A stretch of DNA of 10,383 bases from Chloroflexota bacterium. Its GTDB lineage: Bacteria > Chloroflexota > Ktedonobacteria > Ktedonobacterales > Ktedonobacteraceae. The DNA is taken from NCBI GenBank assembly GCA_005879655.1, contig VBJK01000045.1, forward strand, positions 8,141 to 18,523. Direction: 5' to 3'. The notes below the pieces were generated by a model. It was not told where the DNA came from. It did not search any database and saw nothing but the letters and a program-made list of their open reading frames with translations. Below are positions 1 through 6,036 of this stretch, piece after piece (positions within the stretch are counted from its first letter, which is position 1; every line of letters starts with the position of its first letter). Position numbers and translations under genes: made by a program.

Positions 1-64
1 AGCCACGCCGCTTCATAGCATCCACCGCATACTGCCGACAGTAATTCAAATAGTCAGACTTGGT

Positions 65-101
65 AAATTTTGTCCAAGCTCTCGAAGCTTGATAAAAATT
101 T
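65..101. repeat. Imperfect AT-rich hairpin in the left flank
   Basis: Arms 65-80 and 86-101 pair at 13 of 16 positions (AAATTTT and CAAGCT blocks, separated by a three-base mismatch) around a 5-base loop. It could be a terminator for a gene to the left of the window, but neither strand has a clean T-run after the stem. A minus-strand frame is open from about 112 to the left edge (it would read ...TKSDYLNYCRQYAVDAMKRRG), but it has no start codon or ribosome binding site at its beginning, and I do not recognise it. Apart from the promoter and hairpin listed separately, I see nothing else in 1-345. Confidence 0.3.
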
Positions 102-186
102 TTGATAAGACATTAATATCATTTAGTATGTTTTTATAACCGTTTTTCATAAACTTTGTGATATTTCATGTAAAGCCGTTTTTTCA

Positions 187-215
187 TTGACATTATCTTC
201 CTTATTATCTATATT
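187..215 (+). promoter_or_regulatory. Sigma-70-type promoter for the DyP-like gene
   Basis: TTGACA (187-192), a 17-base spacer and TATATT (210-215): a perfect -35 box and a 5/6 -10 box at ideal spacing, within AT-rich DNA. Transcription would begin near 222 and leave a leader of about 124 bases before the ATG at 346. A second, weaker -10-like box (TATACT, 267-272) has no good -35 partner. Confidence 0.6.
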
Positions 216-304
216 AAAGTAAGGCTTAGAGTAAGTTAATATATTAAATGCCTTTTAATATTCTTGTATACTGTTCTGCCATAAACAGGCTAATCAATAA
301 GATC

Positions 305-330
305 AGAAAAATCGGTCTTTCGATTTTTCT
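305..330 (+). promoter_or_regulatory. Perfect 10-bp hairpin just before the ribosome binding site
   Basis: AGAAAAATCG (305-314) and CGATTTTTCT (321-330) are exact reverse complements around a 6-base loop. The stem ends two bases before the likely Shine-Dalgarno sequence AGGA (333-336), which is spaced 9 bases from the ATG at 346. It would lie in the long leader of the DyP-like gene. It could be an operator, an mRNA-stabilising stem or a weak attenuator; the role is inferred from position only. Confidence 0.5.
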
Positions 331-345
331 TCAGGATATTCTAAG

Positions 346-1920
346 ATGGATGATCAATCTCCTAGTTTCAATAGACGCCGCTTCCTCGTGAAGGGTGCCA
401 CTGGTCTGGCTTCAGCTTCAGCTACTACTATAGCCCTTAAGACGCTGGCCTTGAAACCCGACCGTGTTGCGTTCGCACAACACAGGGCAAATTTGCCTGA
501 GATTCAGTTTGCTATTAGCAACTTCATTGCCCCAGCACACACCTTCAACGATGGAGGCGGTGATGTGGTCTTACAATTCGGTCCCGTCTTCACATGCTTC
601 CAGACCATGCAGTTGACGCGCCTGCCTGGTATGACAGATTTTCAGACCTGGCATGACGCACTGGAGAGTATTGAAGCGGCCTACCCCTTTAGTCCAAGTG
701 GCGTCTTCACTTTTGTCTCCTACGGCCTGCCCTACTTCAACCGATTACCAAAGAGACTAGTCCAAGCCTATATGCCGAGCCTGCGTAAAGACCCCTCTCG
801 TTTTGCACTAGAAGAATCAATATCCTACCCGACCGACTACCCCCAGCAGAAGAAGAAGACCTTCAACGTACCAGTGGTCATCGAAAAGAATGATGTCCTG
901 CTCACGTTGCGCAGCGATTCGCTAGAAAATATCCATGACATCCTCAAATGGTTGCAAGGCAGCAACTCGCTCAGGGGCAAGGCGTTACGCTCGCCGCACT
1001 TCAAGGGCTTATTCACCTTCACATCTTCGCGCATCATGTTCCAGCAGATCGGACTACCGCGTAAGGTGGCGCATCAGTTTCATCTCCCCTATGCCAGCAG
1101 AGTTAACCCCAAATCCCCCATGTGGATGGGCTTTGCCGATCAGCAGACCTCCGCTAGCGGCCCAGCGGAAATTGTCACCTTCCAAGGGAATAGCTCGGCA
1201 CGGTTTGCCTCACTGCCTGATGATTACTTCAAAAATGGCGCGATTCAGCATCTTTCGCATGTCATTCAGGACATGTCACAGTTCTATGGGAAAGACGAGC
1301 CTTACACTGAGCGTGTGCAGTACATGTTCCGTTCAGATCCTATCCCTTCGTTGGGCAACCCAAAAGACCAGTTCGCTAACGGTGGGGGGCCATGCTTCTT
1401 CGCCAATGATGCCTCAATCTTCTTGCAGTACCGAGAGCAAGGAGTGACGGAGGCCAGTCAGACAGGACGCGATATTGGCAAGCTTGGCGATGGTGTAAAC
1501 AAAGTGAATGATCCACAGCCCGCAACCAGCCCTAACGCTGGCGATGTTGGCAAAGTACGCCCGCGTATGGGACATCTCCCCGCGTTGCAACAATCGTCGC
1601 GCGCCCCTGACGGCACACCTATCCATATTCGTATGGATGGGCCAGGCTTCGACGATATGGATGTGCCCGATGGCTCTATACAAGCCAAGCTTCAGTTTAC
1701 CATCTTTGTCCCTACAGCGGATTTTTTCACCACCATGCGTATCAACCAGGCTGCGCTGAAATATCAGCAGCGAGAAAATGCCAATGGTAAGTCTACAAGT
1801 CTTGGCGTTGAAGCCGATGCTAACGGGATTGAGCGTTTCTTGTCTGCCACGCGGCGTCAAAATTTCCTGGTACCTCCACGCAGTCACCGCGTCTTCCCGC
1901 TGAGAGAGTTACTGGATTAA
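346..1920 (+). CDS. Tat-exported DyP-peroxidase-like protein (DUF7405-like)
   Basis: A 524-residue protein with a twin-arginine signal: RRRFL at residues 10-14, an Ala/Thr/Leu-rich stretch from about 17 to 36, and a likely cleavage site after AFA (42-44). The mature part resembles DyP-type haem peroxidases and the related DUF7405 family. Residues 258-265 (PMWMGFAD) resemble the family's GFxDG region, although here it reads GFADQ. RPRMGHLPAL (405-414) sits where the proximal haem histidine is expected, which makes H410 a candidate ligand. KLQFTIFVPTADFFTTM (448-464) resembles the late DyP strand and helix. If functional, it would be an exported haem peroxidase acting outside the membrane. The start is set by AGGA at 333-336 and by the Tat signal at the very N-terminus. 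It is monocistronic and converges on the quinone-resistance operon. Export is well supported; peroxidase activity is inferred from resemblance. Confidence 0.6.
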   Translation: MDDQSPSFNRRRFLVKGATGLASASATTIALKTLALKPDRVAFAQHRANLPEIQFAISNFIAPAHTFNDGGGDVVLQFGPVFTCFQTMQLTRLPGMTDFQTWHDALESIEAAYPFSPSGVFTFVSYGLPYFNRLPKRLVQAYMPSLRKDPSRFALEESISYPTDYPQQKKKTFNVPVVIEKNDVLLTLRSDSLENIHDILKWLQGSNSLRGKALRSPHFKGLFTFTSSRIMFQQIGLPRKVAHQFHLPYASRVNPKSPMWMGFADQQTSASGPAEIVTFQGNSSARFASLPDDYFKNGAIQHLSHVIQDMSQFYGKDEPYTERVQYMFRSDPIPSLGNPKDQFANGGGPCFFANDASIFLQYREQGVTEASQTGRDIGKLGDGVNKVNDPQPATSPNAGDVGKVRPRMGHLPALQQSSRAPDGTPIHIRMDGPGFDDMDVPDGSIQAKLQFTIFVPTADFFTTMRINQAALKYQQRENANGKSTSLGVEADANGIERFLSATRRQNFLVPPRSHRVFPLRELLD

Positions 1921-2009
1921 GCACAGCATTTGCAACTCAGATGATCAGAACTTGCTAATATTGTAGACGAAGATACGACCACGATCAACGGAAAAACACC
2001 TTTGAAATG

Positions 2010-2043
2010 AGAACTGGCTATTAGTCTAATTAAGGCCAGTTCT
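2010..2043. terminator. Stem-loop between convergent genes, probable bidirectional terminator
   Basis: AGAACTGGC (2010-2018) and GCCAGTTCT (2035-2043) form a perfect 9-bp stem with a 16-base loop, and the loop itself holds ATTAG/CTAAT. On the plus strand it is followed by a pyrimidine run (TCTTG), about 90 bases after the DyP-like stop. On the minus strand it lies about 37 bases past the hydrolase stop. The position between converging genes fits shared termination. The T-tracts are weak on both sides. Confidence 0.55.
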
Positions 2044-2079
2044 TCTTGTATCTCGTCAAATGATATTTGAAACTCACCC

Positions 2080-2733
2080 TCATCCCAAAACATCCTTACA
2101 CGCCTCCACTAGCCATCCCTTTGCCGCCCTAACTTCATCAATACTCAGATTATGCCCCCCATTGTGCCAATAGGTCGAGACGGTCGCGCCTGCTTGCTGT
2201 AGCAATCGTTCCAAGCATTCGGTTTCGCTTGCCAGCACGATGGGATCGGCCCGCCCAGCTGCAATGAAAATGGGCTTACTACCAAGATCGGGCAAGTGCT
2301 CAGGCACAAAGGGCACCATTGGATGCAACAACAGTGCAGCTGCCAGTGTCGCTGGTCGCAGCAAGAGTGTGCTGGCAGCAATATTTGCACCATTGGAGTA
2401 GCCAACGGCGATCACCCGTGTAGGATCGAAGTGATACACATCGCTGGCTACTGCAACGAAATCCGCCAGCGCATGCGTACGCAACTTCAGATCGTCCAGA
2501 TCAAAAATGCCCTCAGCAAGCCGACGAAAGAAGCGCGGCATCCCGTTCTCTAAGACCTGGCCACGCGGACTGAGTAGAGCCGCCGCCGGATCAAGCATAC
2601 GCCCCAGATCGAGCAGATCATGCTCGTTACCACCTGTGCCATGCAATAACAGCAATGTTGGAGCCTGTTGAGCTGACGGAGTAGGCACAAAACGATGTAT
2701 AAAGCCAGCAAGGCTCTGTCCCGCAGTGGTCAT
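2080..2733 (-). CDS. Alpha/beta hydrolase, MhqD-type phospholipase/carboxylesterase family
   Basis: A 217-residue cytoplasmic serine hydrolase, normal length for the family. HGTGG (31-35) is the oxyanion-loop motif, GYSNG (111-115) the nucleophile elbow with Ser113, AGRADPIV contains the likely acid Asp163, and GGHNL contains His194, so the triad is complete. It starts 15 bases after the stop of the upstream dioxygenase gene, with AGGAGA ahead of its ATG, so the two are almost certainly co-transcribed. In Bacillus subtilis the same order (ring-cleaving dioxygenase, then this hydrolase) is mhqE-mhqD, induced by methylhydroquinone and catechols under the repressor MhqR. The exact substrate of MhqD-type esterases is not well defined. 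The family call is firm; a role in quinone resistance rests on the pairing. Confidence 0.88.
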   Translation of the reverse strand: MTTAGQSLAGFIHRFVPTPSAQQAPTLLLLHGTGGNEHDLLDLGRMLDPAAALLSPRGQVLENGMPRFFRRLAEGIFDLDDLKLRTHALADFVAVASDVYHFDPTRVIAVGYSNGANIAASTLLLRPATLAAALLLHPMVPFVPEHLPDLGSKPIFIAAGRADPIVLASETECLERLLQQAGATVSTYWHNGGHNLSIDEVRAAKGWLVEACKDVLG

Positions 2734-2748
2734 TCTACGTTCTCCTAA

Positions 2749-3696
2749 TCAATACGGCAGATGTACAGCAGGCAAACTCTTTTCTAACACTGCTCGCTGC
2801 GACTCCAACCAGGGCGGTAACTTCAGTTGAGTGCCTAATGCCTCTTGCGCCTCGTCAACAGTAAAGCCTGGGGTATCGGTGGCAATCTCGAAGAGCACAC
2901 CACTCGGCTCGCGGAAGTAGATGGAATGGAAGTAAGAGCGATCCATTACTGGCGTCACGTTCAGGCCATGTTCGACCAGCTTCTTACGCCACAGCAGTTG
3001 TTGCTCATCGTCGGCAGTGCGCCACGCAACATGGTGTACCGTGCCAATTGACTCTACGCCGCGTCGCTCCCCCGGCAGATTGAGCAGATCCACCAGTGTG
3101 CCACCGTTGCCATCACGATCAACACTGAAGCGTGTACGATTCCCCACGCTCGCCATACGTTCAAAGCCGAGCAGGCTGGTGAGTAGCGTTGCCGTTACGT
3201 CATAACGTGTAATCGAGAGCGTCACATTGTAAAAACCACGAATGGCGTGCTCCGCTGGAATGGATCCCTCGCGCCATCCCGCTCGCTGTTCCGCGCCAGC
3301 ATGATCGACCAACTCCCGACCTAAGCCCTCGTGATCAGTGAACGCAAGTACTTGCTCGTCAAAGCGCTGTACCGGCTCCTCAAACTGCACTCCATAGTGC
3401 ATGAGTCGTGCGCGCCAGTAATCTAAAGCAGCAATAGGAATAGAGAACGAAGTGGTCGTGACCTGTCCCGTACCACGTCTCCCCATGGGATAACCCGGCC
3501 AGGAGAAGAAGGTGAGTGCCGTACCCGGATGACCCAATGCGTCACCATAGTAGAGATGATACGTATCAGGCACATCGAAATTTACCGTCCTCTTCACGAA
3601 ACGCAATCCCAAAATGCCAGCATAAAAATCAATATTGCGTTGAGGATCATCTGTGATCGCAGTCACATGATGGATGCCAAGCACATGCTGTTCCAT
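2749..3696 (-). CDS. Ring-cleaving extradiol dioxygenase, VOC/glyoxalase family (MhqA/MhqE/MhqO type)
   Basis: A 315-residue protein of two tandem VOC modules. The first opens with GIHHVTAITDD (His10, likely metal ligand) and the second with a region containing GTVHHVAWR (His222); Glu270 in GVLFEIATD completes the 2-His-1-Glu site expected for Fe(II). The C-terminal LKLPPWLE is typical of this family. It should cleave hydroquinone- or catechol-type rings with oxygen, removing toxic electrophilic quinone precursors. I place the start at 3696: GAGGG lies 5 bases upstream and the protein then begins with the family's usual EQHVLGIHHVT. An in-frame ATG at 3750 would add 18 unrelated residues and would lie upstream of the predicted transcription start. 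It is the first gene of a two-gene operon with the MhqD-type hydrolase. Confidence 0.9.
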   Translation of the reverse strand: MEQHVLGIHHVTAITDDPQRNIDFYAGILGLRFVKRTVNFDVPDTYHLYYGDALGHPGTALTFFSWPGYPMGRRGTGQVTTTSFSIPIAALDYWRARLMHYGVQFEEPVQRFDEQVLAFTDHEGLGRELVDHAGAEQRAGWREGSIPAEHAIRGFYNVTLSITRYDVTATLLTSLLGFERMASVGNRTRFSVDRDGNGGTLVDLLNLPGERRGVESIGTVHHVAWRTADDEQQLLWRKKLVEHGLNVTPVMDRSYFHSIYFREPSGVLFEIATDTPGFTVDEAQEALGTQLKLPPWLESQRAVLEKSLPAVHLPY

Positions 3697-3729
3697 ATAG
3701 CCCTCGTAATGATACGCTATTCGACAATG

Positions 3730-3771
3730 AATATATCGCAGGTAGCACATTTGTTACAATAAAATAGTAAC
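3730..3771 (-). promoter_or_regulatory. Promoter with overlapping palindromic operator for the quinone-resistance operon
   Basis: On the minus strand, TTGTAA (3754-3759), an 18-base spacer and TATATT (3730-3735) form a plausible sigma-70-type promoter; transcription would start near 3723, giving a leader of about 27 bases. The -35 box lies inside an inverted repeat, GTTAC-N9-GTAAC (3753-3771). A repressor bound there would block RNA polymerase, as the MarR/DUF24-type regulators MhqR and YodB do for the equivalent Bacillus genes. The palindrome is visible; the regulator is inferred and no regulator gene lies in the window. Confidence 0.5.
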
Positions 3772-3820
3772 TTTTATTTTACTAGATACATCATGTCACG
3801 CTCAAAAGACGGCTGTCAAG

Positions 3821-3966
3821 CAGGGCCAAGGCACCCATAAAGGATGCCCATAGGCATGCGCGTTATGCAGAGGGAAGCCCTCTGCACTCCCTTTCTCCTG
3901 CCGCCTCCGGCGGCAAAAGAGAAGAAAGGAAGTATTTGGGGACGCGCATGCCTATGGGTGCCCTGG
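3821..3966. repeat. Nested inverted-repeat element of about 145 bp
   Basis: CCCATAGGCATGCGCG (3847-3862) pairs perfectly over 16 bp with 3943-3958. The outer blocks CAGGG (3821-3825) and CACCCATA (3832-3839) also match the right end (3953-3965), so the right arm has two competing partners. Inside are a perfect 9-bp hairpin (3866-3874 with 3878-3886), a 7-bp GC-rich hairpin (3899-3905 with 3909-3915), and CCTTTCT/AGAAAGG (3890-3896 with 3923-3929) enclosing the latter. No reading frame of note lies inside. It resembles a non-autonomous intergenic element (MITE- or REP-like); copy number cannot be judged from one window. Confidence 0.6.
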
Positions 3967-3970
3967 ACTA

Positions 3971-3979
3971 TGGTAAAAT
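3971..3979 (+). promoter_or_regulatory. Extended -10 promoter for a possibly leaderless transcript
   Basis: TGGTAAAAT (3971-3979) fits the extended -10 pattern TGn plus a 5/6 -10 box, with no convincing -35 element. The usual start distance puts +1 at about 3986-3989, i.e. at or just before the ATG at 3989, and no Shine-Dalgarno sequence precedes that ATG. It lies just past the right end of the inverted-repeat element. Confidence 0.4.
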
Positions 3980-3988
3980 AAGCCCAAG

Positions 3989-5296
3989 ATGGAACTATGG
4001 AACGGCTTTGATCATCAACTTCAACAAGCAAATGAGCAGACACGGTTCGGGCGTGCGCAACGTAAGCGACATATGACCGAGCACGCAATGCTCTCCTCAT
4101 TACGCGAATGGCTATTGAGCGATTATGTCGCTGCATACTGCCATTCGCTCGGTGCAACACGTATTTATCGCCGCTGCTACTGGGTCGATGGACTGGGAAT
4201 CGATGCTAAAGCTAACGCGCTACCTGCTGCGCTAGCCGAAGCAGCTGAAAATAACGCGACGACATCACCAGCCAGACGACGCAAGAAAAACGTACAACCA
4301 ACCTTTGTGCCACCTGCACTACAGCCCATCGTCACACTCGCTCAAGCAGTCAAACAGTCCATCGCGCTCTACGGCCTCATACTGGAAGCTGGCAGTAGCA
4401 AGCGCAAAGAACTACGCGAGAGGATCACCACACCCAAAGAAATAGCGATGCCAAAAGAAGGGGGCATCGTGCAGGCGAGCTGGCTAGAGGCCGCTCCCAC
4501 ACTTTTGAAAGAGATAGAGCAAGCCCCGGCCATCTTCCTGCTTGCACCATTTGGGCCAACACTCTTTACACATGATGACTTGGCCCAGCTCTACCAACGC
4601 ACAGTGCCAACAGAGCTATGTCTGTTCATTCCCCACAAGCAAATTACAGCACGTCTACAGGCAGCACAACGCATCCCAGCACAAGCCACAGCTCTCACTA
4701 CCCTATTGCGTAGCGACCGCTGGAAAACCCTACTACAACAAGAAGAGAGCATGGAGCAAGCCATCGCTGGTGTACTTGAGCTACTGATCGCCTCCATGAA
4801 ACGCCATTTCGTCCTCCCTATTCACCGCATCGCACTACCCATGCAGACCGGACCAGCTCAAGTAGCCGAGGGACCATACACACTGATCTTCGCAACACGT
4901 CGGCAGGATAGCCTGCTCAACATGAATGACGCCCTCTGCTGTCACCGGCAGCGTCTCAATACAGAGAGCCACCACGGCATCCTGGGTGAAGAATGGTTTC
5001 TTACACAACAACACGAACGACAAGCGGAAGCCCTACAGGAACTCTACCAGACCATCCTACAAACCGGAAAGACACAACGTATACGTCGCTGGCCCGACTT
5101 GCGGCAACAGGTGCTGCTCGCCAACTTTGGACAATTTATAACGAAGGATTACGATATACTGATGCAACAGTTATTAGTCAATGGAGAGGTACGTTGTGAA
5201 TGGCGGCGTCCTGTCCGCGAGCCACAAAATCAGGTGACAGGTGAAGACTCTGTACAGCGCGTGCCTGGAAATGATGACTTGCTCGTATGGATGTAG
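3989..5296 (+). CDS. Diverged three-Cys-motif partner (TcmP)-like protein
   Basis: A 435-residue protein that follows the layout of TcmP, a Rossmann-fold, methyltransferase-like partner of phage Gp37/Gp68-type three-Cys radical-SAM proteins. KRHMTEHAML...LREWL (27-42) matches the N-terminal helix; YWVDGLG (64-70) sits where TcmP has YIDGFAGPG; YGLILEAGSS (128-137) matches the second Rossmann strand; VQASWLEAAPTLLKEI (161-176) precedes FLLAPFG (183-189), the equivalent of FLDPFG; LIFATRRQDSLLNMNDAL (299-316) matches the conserved 'ATR...MND' segment. The C-terminus (366-403) looks like a small winged-helix-like module. The glycine-rich SAM loop and the Asp of DPFG are lost, so catalysis is doubtful. 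No three-Cys partner gene is nearby. An alternative start is the ATG at 4073, but it would remove residues that fit the family. The family call is by pattern recall, moderately sure. Confidence 0.55.
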   Translation: MELWNGFDHQLQQANEQTRFGRAQRKRHMTEHAMLSSLREWLLSDYVAAYCHSLGATRIYRRCYWVDGLGIDAKANALPAALAEAAENNATTSPARRRKKNVQPTFVPPALQPIVTLAQAVKQSIALYGLILEAGSSKRKELRERITTPKEIAMPKEGGIVQASWLEAAPTLLKEIEQAPAIFLLAPFGPTLFTHDDLAQLYQRTVPTELCLFIPHKQITARLQAAQRIPAQATALTTLLRSDRWKTLLQQEESMEQAIAGVLELLIASMKRHFVLPIHRIALPMQTGPAQVAEGPYTLIFATRRQDSLLNMNDALCCHRQRLNTESHHGILGEEWFLTQQHERQAEALQELYQTILQTGKTQRIRRWPDLRQQVLLANFGQFITKDYDILMQQLLVNGEVRCEWRRPVREPQNQVTGEDSVQRVPGNDDLLVWM

Positions 5297-5332
5297 CTAC
5301 AACGCATGCGCCCATATCCCACAGCTTCTCCA

Positions 5333-5388
5333 CTGCTGGCAAGGCGCAAAAGAGGTGCCGCTGCTGACAAGACGAAAAAGAGGCGTCG
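5333..5388 (+). repeat. Two-copy 28-bp tandem repeat
   Basis: Copies at 5333-5360 and 5361-5388 match at 23 of 28 positions, each beginning CTGCTG and containing AAAAGAGG. Directly after it, GGGGAAAC recurs at 5393-5400 and 5410-5417. GTGTT/AACAC (5421-5425 with 5431-5435) form a small stem that could help end the upstream transcript. The copies abut with no spacer, so this is not a CRISPR. The rest of 5297-5627 holds only a 9-bp direct repeat (TAGTGGCAT at 5470 and 5575) and no recognisable gene. Confidence 0.5.
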
Positions 5389-5627
5389 CCAGGGGGAAAC
5401 ACCAGGCATGGGGAAACCCAGTGTTTTAGCAACACCTCTTACTTATAGTGTACGTTAATCTTGAGTGTTTAGTGGCATTGGATTCAATATTGAGGCTCTT
5501 TTCCGTTGGACCGATGCTGATGAGTACGATTCTGAAGCTGCTTGAGTCTCCTTGTCATTCTAGCATCCTGTTTCTAGTGGCATGACTTTATAAGAAAATA
5601 TACAACTTTTAAGAAAAGCTATACATT

Positions 5628-5837
5628 ATGAACGATGTTTTGTTTCTGCGGGGCTTGCTGATTGGCTGCTCCATTGCTGCCGTCGTCGGACCTATCGGGC
5701 TGCTCTGCATGCAACGTACATTCTATAAAGGCTACTTGTACGGCCTATTTTTACAAACCAGCCGCGCGCATAAAGATCGTAGTTGCGCAATTTATTGCGC
5801 CAGGGCCACAATAAATAAAAGAAAACAGGCGCAATAA
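5628..5837 (+). pseudogene. Truncated LysE-family exporter (N-terminal fragment)
   Basis: The frame from ATG 5628 encodes 69 residues, but only about the first 41 (to 5750) look like a protein family. LRGLLIGCSIAAVVGPIG followed by LCMQRTFYKG matches the first membrane helix and start of loop 1 of LysE/RhtB amino-acid exporters, which are about 200 residues with six helices. The conserved APVGP reads AVVGP, losing the first proline. From 5751 the frame runs into the inverted-repeat element and reads charged, low-quality sequence to a stop. The rest of the gene is not found downstream in any frame. No strong ribosome binding site precedes it. It is a dead remnant unless the fragment is kept as a one-helix peptide, which I doubt. 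Confidence 0.65.
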
Positions 5838-5872
5838 ATTGCGCAACTACGATCTTTGGATGCATAGCAGGC
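5758..5872. mobile_element. MITE-like element with perfect 30-bp inverted arms
   Basis: Positions 5772-5801 and 5828-5857 are perfect 30-bp reverse complements around a 26-base AT-rich loop. GCAT (5768-5771) and ATGC (5860-5863) extend the pairing past a two-base bulge, and weaker similarity continues outward. Each arm also contains its own GCGCAA/TTGCGC hairpin. TTACAAA occurs directly on both sides (5751-5757 and 5873-5879), as a 7-bp target duplication would, which sets the listed ends. It encodes nothing. It lies between two gene fragments. The boundaries are inferred from that repeat and could differ by some bases. Confidence 0.6.
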
Positions 5873-5902
5873 TTACAAAAAATTGACATGTACCCTGGGG
5901 TG

Positions 5903-5925
5903 ATGCAATGACATGTGTATTGCAT
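5903..5925. promoter_or_regulatory. Short palindrome in the scar region
   Basis: ATGCAAT (5903-5909) and ATTGCAT (5919-5925) are perfect 7-bp arms around 9 bases. TGACATGT also repeats directly at 5884-5891 and 5909-5916. It could be a former operator or a terminator remnant; nothing ties it to a living gene. Confidence 0.25.
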
Positions 5926-5946
5926 GATATGGATAGACTAATGCCA

Positions 5947-6012
5947 TCAAATGACCACACGCTGTTGCATTGCTAGATTAATACGCACGCTTTCAACTGA
6001 CATTTCAATCAT
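5947..6012 (-). pseudogene. Truncated DUF151 (bifunctional nuclease) gene start
   Basis: Starting at ATG 6012, with a perfect AAGGAGA (6021-6027) 8 bases upstream, the frame reads MIEMSVESVRINL...QQRVVI and stops with TGA at 5947-5949 after 21 codons. DUF151/BFN proteins in Chloroflexota and related bacteria begin in this way (MIEM.VESVR......RVV) and then continue with LKE...LPIWIG, which is absent here in all frames. The ATG lies 24 bases after the M32 peptidase stop on the same strand, so it was probably the third gene of that operon. The strong translation signals with only 21 codons left indicate a recent 3' loss. The family call rests on a short match. Confidence 0.5.
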
Positions 6013-6036
6013 GAGTCTCGTCTCCTTAAGTGTAGT

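Noticed and set aside
2..112. Open minus-strand frame at the left edge (possible transposase or other gene end)
   Set aside because: No start codon or ribosome binding site, an alternative frame (ATG at 113) stops after 19 codons, and an imperfect hairpin overlaps it; too short to identify.
3697..3750. Upstream ATG giving an 18-residue extension to the dioxygenase
   Set aside because: The extension spans the predicted -10 box and does not resemble the family; ATG 3696 has a proper ribosome binding site.
5333..5388. Possible CRISPR repeats of 28 bp
   Set aside because: The two copies abut without a spacer and differ at five positions; no cas genes are present.
5178..5435. 85-residue minus-strand frame overlapping the end of the TcmP-like gene
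   Set aside because: It is antisense to a convincing gene and reads through the tandem repeat; no family resemblance.
5517..5540. CTGATGAG resembling a hammerhead ribozyme core
   Set aside because: The required GAAA with a stem between the two core parts is absent.
5692..5925. 77-residue minus-strand frame across the MITE-like element
   Set aside because: It exists only because the inverted arms stay open; the sequence is not protein-like.
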